A stretch of DNA of 64,000 nt from Fredinandcohnia aciditolerans (GCA_003640645.1 QGHH01000013.1:80346-144345), one strand, 5' to 3'; positions 1 through 8,997 are shown, numbered from the stretch's first letter. Notes: generated by a model not told the origin, from the sequence alone. Numbers and translations are program-made.

Positions 1-1
1 A

Positions 2-1003
2 TTAGTGAACCTGATTTCTTCCTTCTTATTTTTAGTGGCTGTTGCCTATTTATATGCGATGACAGGTACATTAAATATGGCACATCTTTCAGTTCGCATT
101 GCTGAGGTCGGTCAGGACGGTGTTATGACGACAGTCGCGATCCTATTTTTGATTGTGTTTAGTTTAAAGGCAGGACTGTTCCTTTTCTTTTGGTTACCGG
201 GTTCATACAGTGCACCACCAACAGCGATTGCTGCAATCTTTGCAGCGCTGTTAACAAAGGTTGGAATTTATTCGATTATGAGAGTATTCACTCTTGTGTT
301 TTACCATGAACCAGAAGTGACACATCTATTAATCGGTATTTTAGCAGCTATTACGATGTTGCTTGGGGCATTTGGAGCCGTGGCTTATTGGGATATTAAA
401 AGGATTATAACGTACAATGTGGTCGTAGGAGTTGGCTTTATTTTAGCAGGGGTTGCATCGTTAACTGCTGAAGGGATTACCGGATCTATTTACTACTTAA
501 TCCACGATATGATTGTAAAGGCACTTATCTTTCTTTTAGGAGGAACAATTATTTATCTGACTGGGTCAAGTAATTTAAAAGAATTCAGTGGTTTAATGCG
601 TCTACAGCCAAAATTTGGGTGGATGTTTTTCATTGCAGCTTTGTCACTCGGAGGATTACCACCCCTTAGTGGATTTTTAGGAAAAATATTTATTACAGAG
701 GGGACCTTCGCAACGGGCTATTACTGGCTTGGTGGAATTGGCTTACTTACAAGTTTAATGGTTCTTTACTCGGTGATGAAAATTTTTATGAATGGATTCT
801 GGGGTTATACGGACGTACCAGAGGAAAGCGCAACAAAGTCTTTAAAAGGATTATTATTACCGATGGGCATTCTTACCGGCTTGACAATTGCGCTGGGATT
901 AGGCACTCAAGGGATTAGTGAGTATGTTGACCTTGCAGTTGAAGTGATTTTGAATCCAACAATCTATATTGAGGCGGTCTTAGGAAGCTCCTTTTTAGAG
1001 TAA
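2..1003 (+). CDS. mrpD: Na+/H+ antiporter subunit D, 5'-truncated by window edge
   Basis: This is the C-terminal two thirds (about 333 residues) of MrpD, a membrane subunit of the multisubunit Mrp sodium/proton antiporter; the family is usually near 490 residues. The reading frame is open to the window edge, so the GTG at position 5 is not a real start. Many hydrophobic helices are visible, along with the proton-pump-type segments KAGLFLFFWLPGSYSAPP and SLGGLPPLSGFLGK. These conserved lysine- and proline-containing helices are shared with complex I subunits of the NuoL/M/N type. It is followed by mrpE, mrpF and mrpG in the standard order. The complex exports Na+ in exchange for protons and supports alkaline pH and salt tolerance. 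Confidence 0.95.
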   Translation, partial: LVNLISSFLFLVAVAYLYAMTGTLNMAHLSVRIAEVGQDGVMTTVAILFLIVFSLKAGLFLFFWLPGSYSAPPTAIAAIFAALLTKVGIYSIMRVFTLVFYHEPEVTHLLIGILAAITMLLGAFGAVAYWDIKRIITYNVVVGVGFILAGVASLTAEGITGSIYYLIHDMIVKALIFLLGGTIIYLTGSSNLKEFSGLMRLQPKFGWMFFIAALSLGGLPPLSGFLGKIFITEGTFATGYYWLGGIGLLTSLMVLYSVMKIFMNGFWGYTDVPEESATKSLKGLLLPMGILTGLTIALGLGTQGISEYVDLAVEVILNPTIYIEAVLGSSFLE

Positions 1004-1091
1004 GATTTTATGAGCGTGAAAAGGTAGCGGTTGGATAGTATGTTATAAAAAATCCCGTGGTTATTCTTTATTTAAGAAAGGGGTGGTATTA

Positions 1092-1568
1092 ATGCCCATG
1101 CAGGTTCTAATTAATTTGTTTATCGGTTTTATTTGGATGTTCCTTCAGGAAAGTTGGTCCGTGTTAACCTTTTTTAGTGGTTATTTATTTGGTCTAATCG
1201 TGCTATTTATACTACGGAGGTATTTCCCACATCAATTCTACGTCGTGACCTTGCTTGCTATTTTACGTTTGTTTTTTATCTTTATCCAAGAACTATTTAC
1301 GTCAAGTGTATTAGTTGTGAAGCAGGTTATGCGACCAAAAATTAATATCACACCAGGCATTTTTACCTTAGAGACGGATTTAGAAGGGGACTTGGAGATA
1401 ACCTTGCTTGCGATGTTATTAACCTTAACCCCTGGTTCGGTAGTTGTTGAAGTATCACATGATGAGAAAAAGTTTTATATACATGCAATGGATATCCCGG
1501 AATCAAGCGATGCTGTCATACGTTCAACGGAAAAATTTGAAGCGGCGATTAAGAGGGTGACGAGATAA
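1092..1568 (+). CDS. mrpE: Na+/H+ antiporter subunit E
   Basis: MrpE is a small membrane subunit of the Mrp antiporter, 158 residues when started at the ATG at 1092. That start is preceded by a good ribosome site (AAGAAAGGGG, about 5-10 bases upstream); an in-frame GTG lies nine bases earlier but overlaps this site. The N-terminal half is hydrophobic with about two membrane segments. The cytoplasmic half contains LTLTPGSVVVEV, typical of the family. The 88-bp gap after mrpD has no obvious terminator, so it is probably in the same transcript. The stop overlaps the mrpF start (TAATG), indicating translational coupling. Confidence 0.93.
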   Translation: MPMQVLINLFIGFIWMFLQESWSVLTFFSGYLFGLIVLFILRRYFPHQFYVVTLLAILRLFFIFIQELFTSSVLVVKQVMRPKINITPGIFTLETDLEGDLEITLLAMLLTLTPGSVVVEVSHDEKKFYIHAMDIPESSDAVIRSTEKFEAAIKRVTR

Positions 1569-1855
1569 TGATCAGGATCATTTTAATAATTTCATTGTTT
1601 ATTTTAACTTTCGCTATTTTTGCGACGATTTATCGGTTAGTGAAAGGCCCCTCAGCCTCTGATAGAGTACAAGCGCTAGATGTCTTAGGGATTAATATTA
1701 TTTCGGGAGTAGCTATTTTTTCTGTGTTTTTAAGGAATACTGGTTTTTTTGAAGTGATTTTATTAATTGGAATCCTTTCCTTTATCGGAACGATTTCCTT
1801 CGCGAGATTCATTGAAAGAGGTGTTGTAATTGAGCGACGTAAGCAATCCGATTGA
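1568..1855 (+). CDS. mrpF: Na+/H+ antiporter subunit F
   Basis: MrpF is a 95-residue membrane subunit of the Mrp complex with about three transmembrane helices. It has the family motif RLVKGPSASDRVQALD after the first helix. The ATG overlaps the mrpE stop by one base and the 3' end overlaps mrpG by 26 bases, so the cluster is tightly coupled. Length and order match the canonical mrpABCDEFG operon. Function is assigned from family and context with little doubt. Confidence 0.94.
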   Translation: MIRIILIISLFILTFAIFATIYRLVKGPSASDRVQALDVLGINIISGVAIFSVFLRNTGFFEVILLIGILSFIGTISFARFIERGVVIERRKQSD

Positions 1856-2207
1856 GGTGTTAGAAGTCCTTGCAGTTTTATCGATATTAGTGGGAACTGT
1901 CTTTAGCTTTTTAAGTGCAGTTGGTTTAATTAGGTTACCTGATTTATATTCTCGTGCTCATGCAGCTTCAAAAAGCTCAACGATGGGCGTTCTGTTTACT
2001 CTTGTAGGAACGTTTCTATTCTTTATCATGGAAGGTACTTTTAGTATTCGCTTATTTCTAGGGATCTTTTTCGTATTCCTAACAGCTCCAGTCGCGGCGC
2101 ATGTCATTGTGCGCTCTGCTTATCGCTCTAAAGTTCCCCTTGCAGAACAAAGCGTGCAAGATGATCTGAAGGGCGTGATTGAGATTGAAGGGGAGAGGGA
2201 GCAGTAA
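1830..2207 (+). CDS. mrpG: Na+/H+ antiporter subunit G
   Basis: MrpG is the last subunit of the Mrp antiporter, 125 residues, starting at a TTG inside the 3' end of mrpF. Three hydrophobic helices are visible, with the conserved segment GLIRLPDLYSRAHAASKSST between helices 1 and 2. The charged C-terminal tail is cytoplasmic. The operon ends here at a strong hairpin terminator about 15 bases downstream. Confidence 0.93.
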   Translation: MSDVSNPIEVLEVLAVLSILVGTVFSFLSAVGLIRLPDLYSRAHAASKSSTMGVLFTLVGTFLFFIMEGTFSIRLFLGIFFVFLTAPVAAHVIVRSAYRSKVPLAEQSVQDDLKGVIEIEGEREQ

Positions 2208-2222
2208 AGGCTTCGAATAAAA

Positions 2223-2257
2223 AATGCCTAGCCTTTTTATAGGGTTAGGCATTTTTT
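2223..2257. terminator. bidirectional intrinsic terminator after mrpG
   Basis: A hairpin with arms AATGCCTAGCC and GGTTAGGCATT is flanked by a T run on the plus strand and, read in the other direction, another T run. It ends the mrp operon and also sits at the end of the converging minus-strand toxin/immunity operon. Confidence 0.9.
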
Positions 2258-2721
2258 GTTGTTCTTAAATATTCTTGAATCTTGTTCCTAGGAATTGTTT
2301 TCCATAATTCAGGATGGTAATCCCACTTTAAGATGGGCTTTTTTATTTCAACTAATGAATCAATGTTTTCAAGTGTAACATCTTTTTGGTATACGAATTG
2401 TTCGCGTTTTACGAAACCGTAGTTATTTACATCTTCATAATTCTTGCTAAATAGAATAATATCATTTTTTTCTAATGTAGAGGTATCAACCCCATAGGTT
2501 TCAAATTCCTTTCCTTTAAAAATTGCGTTAATCTTTAACTCATAAACTAGCTCAACATCATCAAGGGAGACCTCTTTTATAAAAATATCATTGTGCTTTT
2601 TTCCTGCTAAATCAATAAGTTCTTGAAAGCCGTTCTTTTTATATTCACATTTTCAACGAAGTATTTGACCCCGAATATTCACTGGGTAGTTCTTATTCTG
2701 ATAAATTGCATATATGCTCAT
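2245..2721 (-). pseudogene. decayed immunity-like gene with in-frame stop
   Basis: Read on the minus strand from an ATG at 2721, the frame runs 159 codons to a TAA at 2245, with one internal TGA at codon 23 (2653-2655). After the stop it continues as a well-formed charged polypeptide ending KIQEYLRTTKNA, with no ATG to restart. I do not recognise the family. Its position, last in a toxin/immunity operon after two small immunity-like genes, suggests an orphan immunity gene inactivated by a point mutation. A sequencing error is also possible. Confidence 0.6.
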
Positions 2722-2785
2722 AGTTGGTTTCCTTAGTACTATTTTTAATTTTATCAAGCAGTATCTCAGAAAAAAATTTTTCTAC

Positions 2786-3031
2786 TTAAGATAGATTATG
2801 AAACTTGTTCAATCCTCGTACTCTTTTAATAAAATTTTCTAATGCTTGTTCCTCACTGTCGAAATCTTTTTCGGAAATAGCATTTGCGCGTTCGTCTGTT
2901 GTGGCAACCTTCCAGGTATTTCCCTGTTGGTTGATTAACACCCCGTTCGGACTAATGTCATGATCGTTAAACCAGTTAAAGAATTGTAGATTCTCGTCTT
3001 TAATTATTTGCAGTGCTTGTTCTTTCGTCAT
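2786..3031 (-). CDS. small immunity-like protein (Imm59-like)
   Basis: This small acidic protein has 81 residues from the ATG at 3031; a GTG nine bases upstream is an alternative, and an AGGGG site precedes both. Its sequence (MTKEQALQIIKDENLQ, then NWFNDHDISPNGVLI and ALENFIKRVRGLN near the end) resembles small immunity proteins carried downstream of Bacillus polymorphic toxins, and I think of the Imm59 group. That family name is from memory and is not verified. It lies about 100 bp after the presumed TNT immunity gene and may protect against a toxin that is no longer encoded here. Confidence 0.6.
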   Translation of the reverse strand: MTKEQALQIIKDENLQFFNWFNDHDISPNGVLINQQGNTWKVATTDERANAISEKDFDSEEQALENFIKRVRGLNKFHNLS

Positions 3032-3134
3032 AATGACCACATCCCCTATATATCAGGGCTTTTTTCTAGTTTTAAAACTACTTTTCAACAATCATTTCTC
3101 GACCAGAATTTATATTTATTGTGGTTATGTTGAT

Positions 3135-3743
3135 CTATTTTATAAATAATTCGATATCTTCATCATCAAATTTTTCATTTAAAAGACCTTGCTGGATTAG
3201 TTTTTGCTCAAGTTCTTTAATTAAATACAAAGAATAAGTCAATCGATACATAACAAAAATACCTCGCTTTACACTCAGTGGCATAGTGGTAAAGCTTTTT
3301 TTGTTGTTAACATCAATATAACTAATTAGCATGTTATTACTATTATCTATCTCACAGTGAATAGTCTGTGAACTTATTGTGTTGAAATGATAATATTTAC
3401 TTGAAACCCCAAGTTTTTGGAAATAGGTAATTAGCTCATTAGTGTTTTTGAAATCATGAACTGGGTTATCGGAAGGGAAAATTTTATAAAAAAAGAATTT
3501 CTTTAATAATTTTATTAAGAAATATTTGGCCGCTTTTGCTTCATCACTAAACATAACAATGTTTTCTTTTTCTGGACCAGGCTGTCTTTCAAAGTTAATT
3601 TCGGAATACTCATATTTACCATTGCTAAACTCGAGTTGAACATAATTTTCGTAAGGTGACTTCACTTCCATCAAGATATGATTATCATGTTTAATAGCAA
3701 TACCTACATATTTGCATATTTGTAATAATTGATCTTTGTCCAT
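3135..3743 (-). CDS. presumed cognate immunity protein for TNT toxin
   Basis: A 202-residue soluble protein whose family I do not recognise. It starts 19 bases after the toxin stop codon, with an AAGGA site ahead of the ATG. It has no signal peptide or clear membrane segment, and it is rich in lysine and aromatic residues. The position immediately after a toxin gene is the usual place for the antidote, so it most likely binds the TNT domain in the cytoplasm and blocks NAD hydrolysis. The assignment is from position only. Confidence 0.6.
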   Translation of the reverse strand: MDKDQLLQICKYVGIAIKHDNHILMEVKSPYENYVQLEFSNGKYEYSEINFERQPGPEKENIVMFSDEAKAAKYFLIKLLKKFFFYKIFPSDNPVHDFKNTNELITYFQKLGVSSKYYHFNTISSQTIHCEIDNSNNMLISYIDVNNKKSFTTMPLSVKRGIFVMYRLTYSLYLIKELEQKLIQQGLLNEKFDDEDIELFIK

Positions 3744-3762
3744 TTATTTCATTCCTTTTTTC

Positions 3763-4986
3763 TTATTTAATATAACCATATTTGATTAAGTTTTCGACTG
3801 TCGCAGGAACTTTGTTACCGAAGTCATCTACAACCTCTATTTTTGAATAATATTGCGTACCTCCACCAACCTCATCAAACCATGGAGCTATTTCTCCAGA
3901 TCGTACGTCGAATTCTCTAATTACAGTGTATTGATTATAAGGCTGTTGCGTCATATGCGGTGGCAATGCCCTACTTTCAAAGCTAGAGCCAGAAGGAGAA
4001 AAGTATTGACCACTGCCATTACTTCCATAACGATCGATTTCTGCTCCAGGTCTTAATGTCTCAATTTCATATTGACCATTTTTAAATCCATCAATATTTG
4101 GGTCACCTTTTGTTCCTGGCCAATTAATTGCACCTGTTTCTTGATTATAGTATTTGGGATTATCATACACATTTTTATACCTTAAGTATAAATCATCATC
4201 TGGACGATGTGTCCAGCCATCTAATTTTGCACGATCTGTTGGACTAACTGTGCCTGGAGTACGTGGATTCGCGGGTTGGTCAGGTGTTAATGAGTCACCT
4301 TTTTCAACTATCCTAACCCCACCAACCTCATCAACAGCTTTTGCCCCTTTAGTCAATTTTACCGCTTTATCCACCCCTTTTGTACCTACAACTGCGAGGG
4401 CAATTTCTCCAAAAGCGCGACCGAACCAATTTCCTCGGCTTTCTGCATCCCCATTAATAACATCCTCGTTCCAAGATGTTTTAATTGCATCCCATATTCC
4501 TTTTGCCGTTTCAATTGGGTGTTGGATGACATGTAGGAGACCTTCAAAGGTTTCAACTGGATGAGTGATGATGTTCCAGATTCCTTCGACAGTGGATACA
4601 ACTACGTCCCAAATTCCAGTTCCAAATCCTTTTATGGACTCGCCGACTACCCCAAAAAAATCTCCAATAGACTCCCAAAATGATTTTTTAGGAGGCTCGG
4701 TTAATTTTTGTGACTGGGAGTTTACTTGTTTATCAGCTTGTTCATATTGAGTAACACTATTATCCACAAAGTTATGAAGTTGGTTAAGACGTTTTTCTAG
4801 ATCATGGATTGAAGAAGCCATACTGCTTAAATTTACTCCAATGTCCTGTCTACTTGTGATTTGACTGTCAATCGCATGGCGTAGACTAGAGATTCGACTC
4901 TGTGTATCTGTTAAGTTTGAAGTGATCCCCTTTAACCGGCTGTTTGAAGAGCGAACACTATTCACTTTTATATTTATTTGAGCCAT
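3763..4986 (-). CDS. secreted polymorphic toxin with C-terminal TNT (NAD+ glycohydrolase) domain
   Basis: A 407-residue modular toxin. Residues 1-95 form a helical, Ser/Gln-rich domain of the WXG100/LXG kind used for type VII secretion. Residues 100-215 are a hydrophobic linker with two HPVET/HPIET repeats near 142 and 156. Residues 240-250 are Pro/Thr-rich. Residues 260-407 match the tuberculosis necrotizing toxin fold: LRPGAEIDRYGS (311-322), SPSGSSFESRALPP (330-343), IAPWF (366-370) and GGGTQYY (374-380). In the TNT family these surround the NAD site, and Gln378 lies in the motif holding the catalytic glutamine. TNT domains hydrolyse NAD+. The gene follows an SseB-like gene by 21 bases and precedes a presumed immunity gene. 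No secretion machinery is in the window. Confidence 0.82.
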   Translation of the reverse strand: MAQINIKVNSVRSSNSRLKGITSNLTDTQSRISSLRHAIDSQITSRQDIGVNLSSMASSIHDLEKRLNQLHNFVDNSVTQYEQADKQVNSQSQKLTEPPKKSFWESIGDFFGVVGESIKGFGTGIWDVVVSTVEGIWNIITHPVETFEGLLHVIQHPIETAKGIWDAIKTSWNEDVINGDAESRGNWFGRAFGEIALAVVGTKGVDKAVKLTKGAKAVDEVGGVRIVEKGDSLTPDQPANPRTPGTVSPTDRAKLDGWTHRPDDDLYLRYKNVYDNPKYYNQETGAINWPGTKGDPNIDGFKNGQYEIETLRPGAEIDRYGSNGSGQYFSPSGSSFESRALPPHMTQQPYNQYTVIREFDVRSGEIAPWFDEVGGGTQYYSKIEVVDDFGNKVPATVENLIKYGYIK

Positions 4987-5007
4987 TTCGTTACATCCTT
5001 TCCAATC

Positions 5008-5787
5008 TTATCGGAACATCGAGTTCAAATCATCTATTGATGTACGAGTATAAAAGGGGTCGGTCTGATCTATAATCGAAATTGTTAGTGGCAAATTTTC
5101 GGGTAGAATCACAATTTCGATTTGCTGATTAGAAAGTGTATCAACTGTTTTAAACACATCCAATACTAGTTTCTCGGAACTTTTCGCGTCTTGATTGTCT
5201 ACCGTTAATCCAATAAATGGAATCGGCTTACTTGCACTAGCAGGATTGTATAGATGTGTAAAGTATGCGTTTTTGATTGAAGGAAAGCTTTTTAAATTGT
5301 CGGAAATAACACTTAGAACAGATTGAGGGATTCCTTCCATTTGGTTTGTTAAGAAATTCTGTTTTTCTTCAACGCCTAACTCCTCAAAAAAGTAATGTAG
5401 AATTCTTCCGTCACGTAGTGTTTCAAGTTCCTGTTGGATAATCTTTTTACTAACATCAAAACCAGGGTTAAGAACCCATGGGGTATCTGACTCAATTAGT
5501 TTTAGTAACATACGTGTTGAGATTTTTATATATTTATAGTTTCCCTTATAGATGGAGTTGAATTTCTCAACACTTGAATATACAGGGAGAACAAGCTCAT
5601 TATTCATTTCTATATACTTTAAATTCAAAATAGGTTCTCCATTTGTGCTGGAGGAAACCGTGCCGATTGCAACCACCTCTAAATCCAGAAGGGCTTTATA
5701 AAAATAATAGCGCTTCTCTGGATTATTTATGGCCTCTGACAGAATGGAATCAAATGGATCAATTGTTTGTTTTTTCATTTTTTTCAC
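5008..5787 (-). CDS. SseB-family protein
   Basis: About 259 residues from a GTG at 5787 that has a GGAG site seven bases upstream; the longer ATG start at 5826 lacks one. The N-terminal half has the SseB pattern: FDSILSEAINNPEKRYYFYKALLD, then LPVYSSVEKF and ISTRMLLKLIES followed by PWVLNPG. The C-terminal half (TNQMEGIPQSVLSVI onward) looks like the SseB C-terminal domain. The family was named for a serine-sensitivity phenotype and its biochemical role is unclear. It is the first gene of the toxin operon here, and related domains recur next to Bacillus type VII toxins, so a partner or chaperone role is possible but inferred. Confidence 0.72.
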   Translation of the reverse strand: MKKMKKQTIDPFDSILSEAINNPEKRYYFYKALLDLEVVAIGTVSSSTNGEPILNLKYIEMNNELVLPVYSSVEKFNSIYKGNYKYIKISTRMLLKLIESDTPWVLNPGFDVSKKIIQQELETLRDGRILHYFFEELGVEEKQNFLTNQMEGIPQSVLSVISDNLKSFPSIKNAYFTHLYNPASASKPIPFIGLTVDNQDAKSSEKLVLDVFKTVDTLSNQQIEIVILPENLPLTISIIDQTDPFYTRTSIDDLNSMFR

Positions 5788-5997
5788 ATGCACGCTCCAA
5801 TTTAGGATTATGGTAATATTATACAATCAAAAAGTGGGTAAAAGGAGGTAATAAAGTACTAGGAAAAATAGCACGATTTATAATGGACATCCAATTTTTC
5901 TACCAAATCATCATTTAGCACACATTATTCTGTTTCCGGTCATAAAATGTATAAAAGCAGGTCAATAAAGAGACCGGGAAAGTTGTGATATGAATTT

Positions 5998-6534
5998 ATG
6001 AAAAACAATTCAAACAATCACTTCTTATTTAAAAATTTGTTAGAAAAACGGATGTCATTTGAGCGGGTTTTTGAGCATATTACTGAGTTCATGCGCTCCC
6101 AACCTAATGGGAAATTCAGGCTCATTATTGGGACAGATTCTCAAGTACACCCAAGACAAACTACCTTTATAACAGGTGTTGTCATACTTAATGAAGGAAA
6201 AGGTGTCTGGGCATGTATCCGAAAAGTGGTTGTTCCAAGGAGAATGGAACAATTGCATGAGCGCATATCCTATGAATTATCATTATCGGAGGAAGTAGTG
6301 TCATTATTTACCGAAAAAAAGAAAAATCAACTCATCGATATCGTGCTCCCTTATATATATGATGGTGCTTCATTCACAATGGAGGGGCACATTGACATCG
6401 GAGCAGGGAAGAGAAACAAAACACGTGAATTTGTGAAGGAAATGGTAACACGAATGGAAGCAATTGGTGTGGAACCGAAAATTAAACCAAATGCATTCGT
6501 GGCCTCATGCTACGCGAACCGTTATACCAAGTAG
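5998..6534 (+). CDS. ykuK: RNase H-like YkuK family protein (DUF458)
   Basis: This 178-residue protein matches the YkuK/DUF458 family of Bacillus in length and pattern: FERVFEHITEFMR, then RLIIGTDSQVHPRQTTFITGVVI, where GTDSQ would be the first acidic strand of an RNase H-like fold. An HERISYELSLS helix and a C-terminal AFVASCYANRYTK follow. Family function is poorly known, with a nuclease-like role suggested by the fold. It is monocistronic, with a hairpin terminator 40 bases downstream. The ATG at 5998 is chosen because the upstream ATG at 5992 meets a stop after three codons. Confidence 0.85.
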   Translation: MKNNSNNHFLFKNLLEKRMSFERVFEHITEFMRSQPNGKFRLIIGTDSQVHPRQTTFITGVVILNEGKGVWACIRKVVVPRRMEQLHERISYELSLSEEVVSLFTEKKKNQLIDIVLPYIYDGASFTMEGHIDIGAGKRNKTREFVKEMVTRMEAIGVEPKIKPNAFVASCYANRYTK

Positions 6535-6574
6535 AGAGTTAGAGTTAGATTGTTACTTAATTCTGGTAAAACGG

Positions 6575-6642
6575 AATCGGTGCCTGGCACCAGTGAGTCT
6601 CGTAATCTTGCAACCTCGCTGGGAATCAGGCACCGATTTTTT
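6575..6642 (+). terminator. long-loop intrinsic terminator after ykuK
   Basis: Arms AATCGGTGCCTG and CAGGCACCGATT enclose about 40 bases and are followed by a run of six T. The GGTGCCTGGCACC core is a small palindrome on its own and recurs widely in Bacillus intergenic DNA. Confidence 0.8.
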
Positions 6643-6699
6643 ATGTGGATTTAGCAAGGTTGTGGAAGCGGGGTGAGAGGGAACGGGAATTTTTATTAA

Positions 6700-8075
6700 G
6701 AGATGAATCCGCGTTGTAGGGGGAGAAGGAGGGGAAAACGAACAAGAGTTTTGGTCTGAATTCTCTTCATAAACTGGATGAAGGGGAAAATGGGCTTGAA
6801 TTTAGAAGTGAATCCTCTTCATAGAGGGGATGAAGAGGAAAAGGAATCTTGATTTAGAAATGAATCCTCTTCATAAGCGGGATGAAGGGGAAAAGCAATC
6901 TGAATTTTGATCTGAATCCTCTTCATGAGCTGAATGAAGGGGAAAAGGACCTTGGATTTAGAAGCGAATCCTCTTCATAAGCTGGATGAAGGGGAAAAGG
7001 CCCCTTGATTTAGAAGTGAATCCTCTTCATAAGCTGGATGAAGGGGAAAAGGAACTTGGATTTAGAAGCGAATCCTCTTCATAGAGGGGATGAAGGGGAA
7101 AAGGACCTTGGATTTAGAAGCGAATCCTCTTCATAGAGGGGATGAAGGGGAAAAGGAATCTTGATTTAGAAATGAGTCCTCTTCATAAGTAGGATGAAGG
7201 GGAAAAGGACCTTGGATTTAGAAGCGAATCCTCTTCATAAGCTGGATGAAGGGGAAAAGGCCCCTTGATTTAGAAGTGAATCCTCTTCATAAGCTGGATG
7301 AAGGGGAAAAGGACCTTGGATTTAGAAGCGAATCCTCTTCATAGAGGGGATGAAGGGGAAAAGGACCTTGGATTTAGAAGCGAATCCTCTTCATAGAGGG
7401 GATGAAGGTGAAATGGCCCCTCGATTTAGAAATGTATCCTCTTCATAAGTAGGATGAAGGGGAAAAGGACCTTGGATTTAGAAGCGAATCCTCTTCATAA
7501 GCTGGATGAAGGTGAAAAGGCCCCTTGATTTAGAAGTGAATCCTCTTCATAAGCTGGATGAAGGGGAAAAGGACCTTGGATTTAGAAGCGAATCCTCTTC
7601 ATAAGCTGGATGAAGGGGAAAATGGGCTTGAATTTAGAAGTGAATACTCTTCATAAGCAGGATGAAGGGGAAAAGCAATCTGAATTTTGATCTGAATCCT
7701 CTTCATAAGCAGGATGAAGGGGAAAAGCAATCTGAATTTTGATCTGAATCCTCTTCATAAGCGGAAAGAAGGGGAAAAGGACCTTGGAACTAGAAGTGAA
7801 TCCTCTTCATAAGGGGATGAAGGGGAAATGGCCCCTTGATTTAGAAGTGAATCCTCTTCATAAGCTGGATGAAGGGGAAAAGGACCTTGGATATAGAAGC
7901 GAATCCTCTTCATAAGCTGAATGAAGGGGAAAAGGACCTTGGATTTAGAAGCGAATCCTCTTCATAAGCTGTATGAAGTCCCGAACGCCCCGGCAGCCGT
8001 CGCCCAAAGTCCTTCATAAGCGGGATGAAGTCCCGAACGCCCCAACAGCCCCCCCATCCAAAGTCCTTCATCAAC
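6700..8075. repeat. 52-nt tandem array 1 (CTTCAT-N7-ATGAAG family)
   Basis: About 27 tandem units fill the gap between ykuK and yvbH. Successive CTTCAT motifs begin at 6765, 6817, 6869, 6921, 6973, 7025 and 7077, exactly 52 bases apart, and the phase is nearly kept to 8012. Each unit has CTTCAT, a 7-base variable loop, then ATGAAG followed by GGGGAAAAGG and a variable spacer such as ACCTTGGATTTAGAAGCG. The first unit near 6713 and the last two near 8012 and 8066 are diverged. Because 52 is not a multiple of three, no long reading frame crosses it. No gene is seen. Confidence 0.95.
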
Positions 8076-8148
8076 CTAATGGGTCCCCGACCGAACAAAA
8101 CAATAGAATCTAGTAACGGTCTACATCTCTGCCATAGCTCAATTTACA

Positions 8149-8189
8149 AAAAACAAAGACGGCATCATCACAATTCGGATGCCGTCTTT
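8149..8189 (-). terminator. intrinsic terminator after yvbH
   Basis: Arms AAAGACGGCATC (8155-8166) and GATGCCGTCTTT (8178-8189) are followed, on the minus strand, by a T-rich tail. It lies immediately after the yvbH stop. Confidence 0.88.
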
Positions 8190-8193
8190 TCTA

Positions 8194-8808
8194 TTAGTTA
8201 TTAATATATTTTTCAAAAACCTCACCAAAGTCTTTCCTGAGGTACTGATCACGTGCTGATGATAGCCAAGAGAAGCCGTATTCGGTTAATTGCTTGTATT
8301 CCTCAGCAAGTTGGATTTCTGTTGGTCGGGAGTTGTGCAATACCGTTACCGCTTTGTCCAAGCTATTGACTGCCATATCATACATAATGTTATTTTCATG
8401 AATGATTTCAGATATATAAACGAGTGCTTTGTATAGATCATTTAATTTATCAAGCTGTCTTTTATCTACATCAATACTAAAAGCTTGGTTACCTAAGTTG
8501 AATTTTATTTCGATATCTAAATCAACTCTACCAGCTGTTTCGAGAAAAACATTTGTGATTTTATGTTGTGAATACGGATAGCGTTTTAGCATCCGTTTCG
8601 ATGAAACGGCATTGGCACCATCGACATGGATGAAAGCGATGTTTGTGAAGCAATACTCATCGGCTTTTGTCTTAATCAAGAAGTAAATCTTTTCATTATC
8701 CTCATGTCTAATGTAATCATCTGCGTCTGTTTTGTCATAATCCTCTGGGCCAATAATTTTTCCGATATCCGATAAACCTAAAGCATCAGCTGCGAATTTT
8801 TTTAACAT
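8194..8808 (-). CDS. yvbH: PH-domain protein YvbH-like
   Basis: A 204-residue protein from the ATG at 8808, which has a strong GGAGGGGGAG site five bases ahead. The sequence follows B. subtilis YvbH: FAADALGLSDIGKIIGPEDYDK, then DADDYIRHEDNEKIYFLIKTK and SSKRMLKRYPYS. It has a bacterial pleckstrin-homology-like domain in residues 1-125 and a helical C-terminal region typical of the YvbH oligomerisation segment. Molecular function is not known. It is monocistronic between array 1 and the germination operon. Confidence 0.85.
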   Translation of the reverse strand: MLKKFAADALGLSDIGKIIGPEDYDKTDADDYIRHEDNEKIYFLIKTKADEYCFTNIAFIHVDGANAVSSKRMLKRYPYSQHKITNVFLETAGRVDLDIEIKFNLGNQAFSIDVDKRQLDKLNDLYKALVYISEIIHENNIMYDMAVNSLDKAVTVLHNSRPTEIQLAEEYKQLTEYGFSWLSSARDQYLRKDFGEVFEKYINN

Positions 8809-8997
8809 GATAACTCCCCCTCCATACGAAAACATTTCACTCCAAACTCATTATATCGCGTTAGTGTAAGGAGTATAACCCTGAATTTCTAAAAAATGGT
8901 ACTCTTGACGATCTCATTCTCTATAAAATTAATAAGAGTAAAACTAAACATTCTTAAAAAATTGAATCTAAAAGCTGGTAAATAAAATAAACCAAAA

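Noticed and set aside
4154-4564. 136-codon plus-strand frame opposite the toxin gene, and similar long antisense frames (for example 15376-15828, 44497-44907, 50807-51169)
   Set aside because: They are antisense shadows of well-supported genes and lack ribosome sites or recognisable motifs.
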